DNA of 10,100 nucleotides, taken from positions 1 through 10,100 of the forward strand of contig JAHIKF010000124.1 of NCBI GenBank assembly GCA_018897875.1. The letters run 5' to 3'. The stretch is from Pseudomonadota bacterium (GTDB lineage: Bacteria > Desulfobacterota > Desulfobaccia > Desulfobaccales > 0-14-0-80-60-11). Of the stretch, positions 6,476 through 10,100 are shown piece by piece. Both the position numbers and the translations under genes were made by a program. Every line of letters begins with the position of its first letter. Position 1 is the first letter of the stretch. Below the pieces are notes generated by a model. The model did not search any database and was not told the DNA's origin. It saw only the letters and a list, made by a program, of their open reading frames with translations.

Positions 6476-7528
6476 ATGTCAGCAGAAACTTACCAGCCCT
6501 TGATGGAGCAAGTCCGAGCCGCCGGTTGAGCGGCCAAAATTCCTCCCGGGTTGCTGGAGGAAATCTTGAAGACCCTGCCGATTCAGTCTCACCCGGACCT
6601 GCTGGTGGGCATGGAGACTGCGGACGACGCCGGGGTTTTCCGGCTGACTCCCGAGATCGCCCTCATCCAGACGCTGGATTTCTTCACCCCCATCGTCAAT
6701 GACCCCTTTACCTTTGGTCAAATCGCTGCGGCCAATGCCTTGAGCGATGTTTACGCCATGGGGGGACGGCCGCTCACCGCCATGAATATCGTCTGTTATC
6801 CCAGCCGGACCGTACCCCGGGAAGTATTGCAAGCCATCCTGGCAGGAGGTCTGGATAAGATTCATGAGGCCGGGGCGCTGCTCTTGGGTGGCCACAGCGT
6901 GGACGACACCGAGCTCAAGTATGGGCTGTCGGTAACCGGGGTAGTGCATCCGGAGCGGGTGCTCACCAATGCCGGGGCGCAGGCGGGAGATATCCTGATC
7001 TTGACCAAACCCCTGGGCACCGGCATCATCGCCACCGCCATGAAAGGGCGATTGGCGACGCCGGCGGCGGCAGCAGCGGCAGCGCAGGTGATGACCACCT
7101 TGAACCGGCTGCCGCCGGAGTGCCTGGAAGGCCGAGGGGTCCATGCCGTCACGGACATCACCGGCTTCGGGTTGTTCGGCCATGCTCTGGAAATGGCCAT
7201 GGGTAGCCGGGTCAAGTTCACCATCTATGCCCATAAGGTGCCGGTCCTGACTGCGGCCCGAGAATATGCGGCCATGGGGTTAGTGCCAGCCGGCAGCCTC
7301 GCCAATCGCAACTATTGCAGCAAGAGTTTGCTACTGGCAAGCGAACTTGACCCTGTACTGGTGAATATTTTCAGCGACGCCCAGACCAATGGCGGCCTAT
7401 TGCTGGCCGTGGCGCCGGCACAGGCGGCGCTGGTCCTGGAACAACTGCACAATGCAGAGATAAACGCCGCCACCGTTATTGGCGAGGTCAGAGGCACCGG
7501 CACCGGCCAGATTCTGGTGAAATCATGA
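6476..7528 (+). CDS. selD: Selenide, water dikinase (selenophosphate synthetase) with in-frame UGA selenocysteine
   Basis: SelD makes selenophosphate from selenide and ATP, the Se donor for Sec-tRNA and 2-selenouridine. The gene begins at ATG 6476 after AGAGGAG (6463-6469). Translation reads through TGA at 6527-6529 to give 350 residues. Residues 13-22 are VRAAGUAAKI: Sec18 falls where E. coli SelD has catalytic Cys17, and Lys21 where it has essential Lys20. Downstream are the family motifs ADDAGV, QTLDFFTPIVNDP and AAANALSDVYAMGG, then GGHSVDD, the aminoimidazole-ribotide-synthetase-like core and a C-terminal TNGGLLLAV. Read without Sec insertion, the frame would begin only at TTG 6551 and lack the active site. 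The conserved residues on both sides of the TGA argue against a nonsense mutation. A hairpin follows the TGA (separate entry). Sec use implies selA, selB and selC elsewhere in the genome, and makes the enzyme dependent on its own product. Confidence 0.95.
6527..6562 (+). promoter_or_regulatory. Sec codon (TGA 6527-6529) and bacterial SECIS-like hairpin
   Basis: Ten bases after the TGA, TTCCTCC (6540-6546) pairs perfectly with GGAGGAA (6556-6562), a 7-bp stem around a 9-base loop, CGGGTTGCT. The loop holds G-T dinucleotides of the kind SelB recognises in bacterial SECIS apical loops, and the stem starts at about the same distance from TGA as in E. coli fdhF. SelB bound here would deliver Sec-tRNA to the ribosome at the UGA. 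The pairing is seen in the sequence; SelB binding is inferred. The GGAGG arm also resembles a ribosome site, which could mislead start prediction. Confidence 0.75.
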
Positions 7529-7594
7529 AAGCCTTTTTCTTCTCTAGTCCTGTCGGAAACGCTGGCAGCAGAACCACTGTTTCAAGGGATCCTT

Positions 7595-8146
7595 ATGTCT
7601 CTTAGGCGTTTTTGGCAGCGCAAGCCGAAAGTTCTCGCCGCGGGCGGCCAGGCTGACCAGGGTATTCTGGTCTTCGCCAACACCAGTGAAGTAATCCGGG
7701 CGGAAAAAGTGCTGAGGGCCGAAGGCTGGCCTATCAAAGTCATGGGGCCGCCGCCGGGAATTCAGAGCGGTTGTGACCTGGTAATTCAGTTTCCCCTGAT
7801 GAAGAAGCTGGAGCTTCTCAGGATCTTGACCGAAAACCGACTGTCGCCCCTCCAGGCAGTCCCCGTGACGGGCCCTTTGCTCAAACCGGTAGACCTCTTC
7901 CAGGTCAAGGATTTCGGCCGGTATCTCATGGTCCGGGCTGCCAATATGAAACTGACGGTGGATAAAGAGACCCGGATGATTGTCAACGTCTCCGGTGGTG
8001 GCTGTCCGGATGTGCCTTATCTCGCTTATCAGCTTGTGGGGCAAACTCTGGAGGCCGCGCCCCGCCCCCGGGACCTTGGTCATACGGTCTGCGGCTATGC
8101 CTTACAGTTGGCCTTCGAGGAGATGGAAAGACTATGCTCGCGGTAG
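7595..8146 (+). CDS. DUF3343 (putative Se/S carrier-like) protein with extra C-terminal cysteine-bearing region
   Basis: The protein has 183 residues; ATG follows AAGGGA at 7584-7589. Residues about 22-90 match the DUF3343 / putative Se/S carrier-like family (PF11823): a strand GILVFANTSEVIRAEKVL, then PIKVMGPPPGIQSGCDLVIQF with the conserved Gly-Cys pair (Cys60) thought to carry the chalcogen. Usual family members are about 80-100 residues. Here some 20 basic residues precede the domain, and about 80 extra residues follow from near 105. They contain NVSGGGCPDVPYLAY (Cys137) and GHTVCGYALQLAF (Cys166), which I cannot assign to a family. The gene lies 66 bases after selD and its last 13 bases overlap the next gene. 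A carrier that holds selenium near SelD is a reasonable idea from family naming and context; the C-terminal part could be the acceptor or partner-binding half. No signal peptide or membrane segment is seen. Confidence 0.8.
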   Translation: MSLRRFWQRKPKVLAAGGQADQGILVFANTSEVIRAEKVLRAEGWPIKVMGPPPGIQSGCDLVIQFPLMKKLELLRILTENRLSPLQAVPVTGPLLKPVDLFQVKDFGRYLMVRAANMKLTVDKETRMIVNVSGGGCPDVPYLAYQLVGQTLEAAPRPRDLGHTVCGYALQLAFEEMERLCSR

Positions 8147-9009
8147 TGGGCACTATTCCGGATGAGGAACTCCCGTTGGTGGCGGGGCCGGTAACCGTAG
8201 ATGGCCAGTTTTTGGTCATCCAGGGACATAAGGTGCCCATCAGCCGGGGGACCGCAGGCCTTCTGGCCGCAGCCGCCACCTGTCTCGAGGTGCTTCGCAA
8301 GCCCGCTCCCTTCGCTTTCCTGGTGGGGGATATCGGCCGGGGCCAGGGGAGCAGTCGGCTCTATGAGTACTTGACCCTCAACCTGGGACGATACCAATTC
8401 AGTACTCTCACCTTCCACTATGTCCTCCCGATAGTGGACTGGCACAACCGGGTCCTCTTTGCGGTTCAGGAGATGGCAGAGCGGCCCCGGCTCATTGCCG
8501 ACGCGGGGTTCATGTATGTGGCCAAGATGAGCGGCCAGGCGCCGGAATACGACCTGTTCACCCCCGACGCCGGGGAACTGGCCTTTTTAGCGGATGAAGA
8601 GGCCCCTCATCCCTTTTACACGCGGGGCTTTATCCTGCACGAGGATAACCAGGTACCGGAGCTCATCGCCCGGGCCTACGCCTATGATAATGCGGCTCGG
8701 CACCTGCTGGTCAAAGGCCAGAAAGATTATGTGGCCACCAAAGAGGGGATTGTCGCCACCATTGCCGAACCGGTGACCGAAGCCCTGGAGCCCATCGGCG
8801 GCACGGGGGATAGCTTGACCGGCATTGTCTCCGCTCTGATCGCGGCGGGCTTTGATATTGTCCTTGCTGCCATCCTGGCTGCCCGGGTCAACCGTGTGGC
8901 TGGATATCTGGCCCATCCAACTCCGGCCACAAACCTCCGGGAGATTGTGAACCAGATCCCGGCCGCCCTGAAACTTGTCTTGAAAGAGCACCACGGCAAA
9001 GGGAAATAA
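8134..9009 (+). CDS. Ribokinase-fold protein, NAD(P)H-hydrate dehydratase (YjeF C-terminal / NnrD)-like
   Basis: This 291-residue protein resembles the PF01256 branch of the ribokinase fold, which uses ATP or ADP to repair hydrated NAD(P)H. The signature IGGTGDSLTGIVSALIAAG lies near residues 221-239, with Asp226 as the expected catalytic base. FTPDAGELAFL (from 142) matches the family's TPHPGE motif but with Asp-Ala in place of His-Pro. LLVKGQKDYVATKEG matches the strand before the nucleotide site. The epimerase half found in fused Nnr proteins is absent. The N-terminal 60 residues and the HYVLPIVDWHNRV segment are less typical. ATG 8134 overlaps the DUF3343 gene by 13 bases, so the two are translationally coupled. 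A role in selenium metabolism, or on another small substrate, cannot be excluded; divergence in the substrate motif makes true NnrD activity uncertain. It appears to be the last gene of the operon. Confidence 0.78.
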   Translation: MLAVVGTIPDEELPLVAGPVTVDGQFLVIQGHKVPISRGTAGLLAAAATCLEVLRKPAPFAFLVGDIGRGQGSSRLYEYLTLNLGRYQFSTLTFHYVLPIVDWHNRVLFAVQEMAERPRLIADAGFMYVAKMSGQAPEYDLFTPDAGELAFLADEEAPHPFYTRGFILHEDNQVPELIARAYAYDNAARHLLVKGQKDYVATKEGIVATIAEPVTEALEPIGGTGDSLTGIVSALIAAGFDIVLAAILAARVNRVAGYLAHPTPATNLREIVNQIPAALKLVLKEHHGKGK

Positions 9010-9029
9010 CATCTAATTTGGTTTATCGT

Positions 9030-9122
9030 TTAACTGATCAGCTCACTCATGGTTGTCGCGCAGGCAACGATCAGCACCAGTGTCGCAATGATCGCCGAAG
9101 CACACAGTCTTTTCATCTTCAT
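9030..9122 (-). CDS. Putative 30-residue lipoprotein (entericidin-like size), not found by a length-limited ORF scan
   Basis: Reading leftwards from ATG at 9122 (or 9116) gives MKMKRLCASA followed by a hydrophobic stretch IIATLVLIVAC, then ATTMSELIS and a TAA at 9030-9032. The start is preceded by a GAAAGGGG ribosome-like site. The sequence has a positively charged N-terminus, a hydrophobic core and a lipobox, I-V-A-C, with Cys21 as the lipidation site. The mature peptide would have only 10 residues. Entericidins are small lipoproteins of similar layout but with longer mature parts. It converges with the selenium operon, ending 20 bases from its stop. It could also be the surviving front of a longer lipoprotein gene. 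Function is unknown. Confidence 0.45.
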   Translation of the reverse strand: MKMKRLCASAIIATLVLIVACATTMSELIS

Positions 9123-9279
9123 CCCCTTTCAAGAACTCCACTGAAGTCCAACAATAATTAGATTGATCCGCATAAGATGCTGAGATTCGGTTTCCTGCCC
9201 GTATAAGACGCCATTGCATCGCGTCGCCCAGTCAGTTGTATCGACCGGATAGACGGTGGCCGACAGCCCAACCTTAGGC

Positions 9280-9645
9280 TTACTCCACCACGTGAATCAT
9301 TCCCGTCATATTTCCGTGGCCGAAGCCACAAAATTTATCGCAGTGAAACTCAAAACCTCCCACCTTTGGGGGGTTAAGATTCACCCTGGCCACCTGACCA
9401 GGTTTGATGTCGGCCCGGACTTCCAACTCCGGACATTTAAAGCCGTGCGGCCGGTCCAGGGAAGTGAATTCTAAGACCACCGGCACCCTTTTCTTCAGGG
9501 TGATCTCCTTCGGGTTGTATTCAAACTTTTTGGCCGTGATCTTGGTCACTTGCTCCGGCGGTTGTGCCAGGGCGGCGACGCCAAACACGCCAGCGACCAG
9601 GAGAATGATCCCAATAACCAGGAACTTTCTTTGTAGCGATTCCAC
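9280..9645 (-). CDS. Secreted stand-alone cupredoxin with CuA-type ligand set (COX2 C-terminal domain-like)
   Basis: The start is GTG at 9645, with a GGGAGGA site 7 bases ahead. The 121-residue product begins with a short basic N-terminus and a hydrophobic helix (residues 8-26) ending AALAQ, so cleavage after Ala27 or retention as a membrane anchor is likely. The rest is one cupredoxin domain. The CuA ligands of cytochrome oxidase subunit II and N2O reductase are all present in order: His67 (RPHGFKCP), Cys102 and Cys106 (HCDKFCGFGH), His110 and Met113. The residue between the cysteines that is Glu in COX2 is Lys104 here; its role there is through the backbone, so a CuA centre remains possible. 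There is no oxidase subunit beside it. It would act in the periplasm as an electron carrier or copper-handling protein. On the opposite strand to the selenium operon; likely unrelated to it. Confidence 0.88.
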   Translation of the reverse strand: MESLQRKFLVIGIILLVAGVFGVAALAQPPEQVTKITAKKFEYNPKEITLKKRVPVVLEFTSLDRPHGFKCPELEVRADIKPGQVARVNLNPPKVGGFEFHCDKFCGFGHGNMTGMIHVVE

Positions 9646-9672
9646 CTTTTTATCCTCCCAGGGTTAGACTTT

Positions 9673-9840
9673 TTAGATTGGGTATTCGGTAATGCCAAAC
9701 TCCGCCGCTGGCACCTTGGCCTCGATGCTGCGGAATCCCAAGTTCTTGTAAGCCGAGATTATGCCGCATACACAGCTATTTCTGTCCCAACGAGGTTTTC
9801 TATACCTCTTGGCCCGGGGAAAATCCCCCAAACGATCCTC
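9673..9840 (-). pseudogene. Possible C-terminal gene remnant upstream of the cupredoxin gene
   Basis: On the - strand an open frame of 55 codons runs from 9840 to a TAA at 9673-9675, just after a TAA in the same frame. It has no ATG but ends in a protein-like stretch: SAYKNLGFRSIEAKVPAAEF and then GITEYPI. The stop lies 27 bases before the cupredoxin GTG, the spacing expected of a real upstream gene in the same operon. The family is not recognised. It could be the tail of a truncated gene or chance. Confidence 0.3.
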
Positions 9841-9871
9841 TTATAGAAGCCAATTCTTCTCATAGAAGCCA
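9839..9871. repeat. Imperfect direct repeat TCTYATAGAAGCCA, two copies 19 bases apart
   Basis: TCTTATAGAAGCCA at 9839-9852 and TCTCATAGAAGCCA at 9858-9871 differ at one base in 14 and start 19 bases apart, close to two helical turns. The copies flank the upstream stop of the remnant frame. It could be an operator or a small local duplication. Confidence 0.5.
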
Positions 9872-10100
9872 CGATGGCACAAATTTTTGCAAGACATTAA
9901 TTAGTTCCAGATCTTGGGCATGCCAACCCCTCGGCGACCGTACAGCTTGCGAGACTGTCGAAAAAGGTTTGAGCGCAGCTGATTTCCCTCCTATGAAGAA
10001 GTTCCCGCCAAAAGTTATTTTAGTCATAAAAATCATCTAACATATATTAATTACTGGTAATTTAAGTAATTTCATGATAGTCTGGGGCCAGATGTAAGTA

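Larger units (their letters stand above)
9646..10100. other. Mostly non-coding, increasingly AT-rich right end
   Basis: Apart from the possible remnant and the short direct repeat listed separately, I see no gene on either strand. From about 9890 the sequence becomes AT-rich, unlike the coding part to the left, and no tRNA, terminator with T-run or transposase is evident. It may hold the promoter for the cupredoxin or mark the edge of an acquired or decayed segment. Confidence 0.5.

Noticed and set aside
6388..6702. ATG-started + strand frame of 104 codons before and across the selD start
   Set aside because: It overlaps the selD front in another frame, has Arg/Pro/Gly-rich low-complexity sequence typical of a shadow frame, and SelD conservation is decisive.
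6551..7528. TTG at 6551 as the selD start
   Set aside because: It would remove the catalytic Sec and essential Lys; it lies in the SECIS-like loop, while ATG 6476 has a good ribosome site.
9256..9474. + strand frame of 72 codons over the cupredoxin gene
   Set aside because: It is the antisense of a clearly conserved cupredoxin with intact copper ligands.
9900..10000. Short - strand frame ending PKIWN and the GACTGTCGAAAAAGG stretch as an insertion-sequence end
   Set aside because: The frame is too short and interrupted, and I found no terminal inverted repeat or transposase part to support it.

Overview
The window is GC-rich, tightly packed with genes, and reads as an anaerobic, selenocysteine-using bacterium. 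The protein set suggests a Desulfobacterota/deltaproteobacterial lineage, by impression only because no search was run. All genes from the left edge to about 9009 are on the + strand. Two small genes after that run on the - strand, and the last few hundred bases are AT-richer and largely non-coding.

Region 1 (1-2044) holds the end of a 2-hydroxyacyl-CoA dehydratase-like / double-cubane-cluster protein, a 78-residue protein of unknown function, and the matching ATP-dependent activase. The last two overlap by one base. With only one dehydratase-type subunit visible, this looks more like the double-cubane protein and its reductase than a classical two-subunit dehydratase, although the upstream context is cut off.

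Region 2 (2155-9009) is a probable operon of eight genes. It begins with a TIM-barrel isomerase/endonuclease-like protein. Then come a YedE-type membrane protein with an internal duplication, a single-domain TusA protein, an archaeal-type cofactor-independent phosphoglycerate mutase-like enzyme, an HxxH nucleotidyltransferase, selD, a DUF3343 (putative Se/S carrier) protein with an extra cysteine-bearing C-terminal part, and a ribokinase-fold NAD(P)H-hydrate dehydratase-like protein. The theme is selenium: YedE imports or handles Se/S, TusA and DUF3343 are candidate carriers, and SelD makes selenophosphate. SelD is itself a selenoprotein: its true start is at 6476, an in-frame TGA at 6527-6529 sits exactly at the catalytic Cys/Sec position, and a SECIS-like hairpin follows. 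An ordinary ORF caller would start the gene at 6551 and lose the active site.

Region 3 (9010-10100) holds, on the - strand, an unannotated 30-residue putative lipoprotein and a secreted stand-alone cupredoxin with a CuA-type ligand set. Upstream of the cupredoxin is a possible gene remnant, followed by AT-rich sequence with a short imperfect direct repeat. No tRNA, rRNA, CRISPR array or intact insertion sequence was recognised.

The most interesting part is the selenium operon as a unit: a self-dependent Sec-SelD placed with a DUF3343 fusion, a hydrate-dehydratase-like kinase, a phosphoglycerate mutase-like enzyme and a nucleotidyltransferase, whose roles in selenium metabolism I do not recognise as established.
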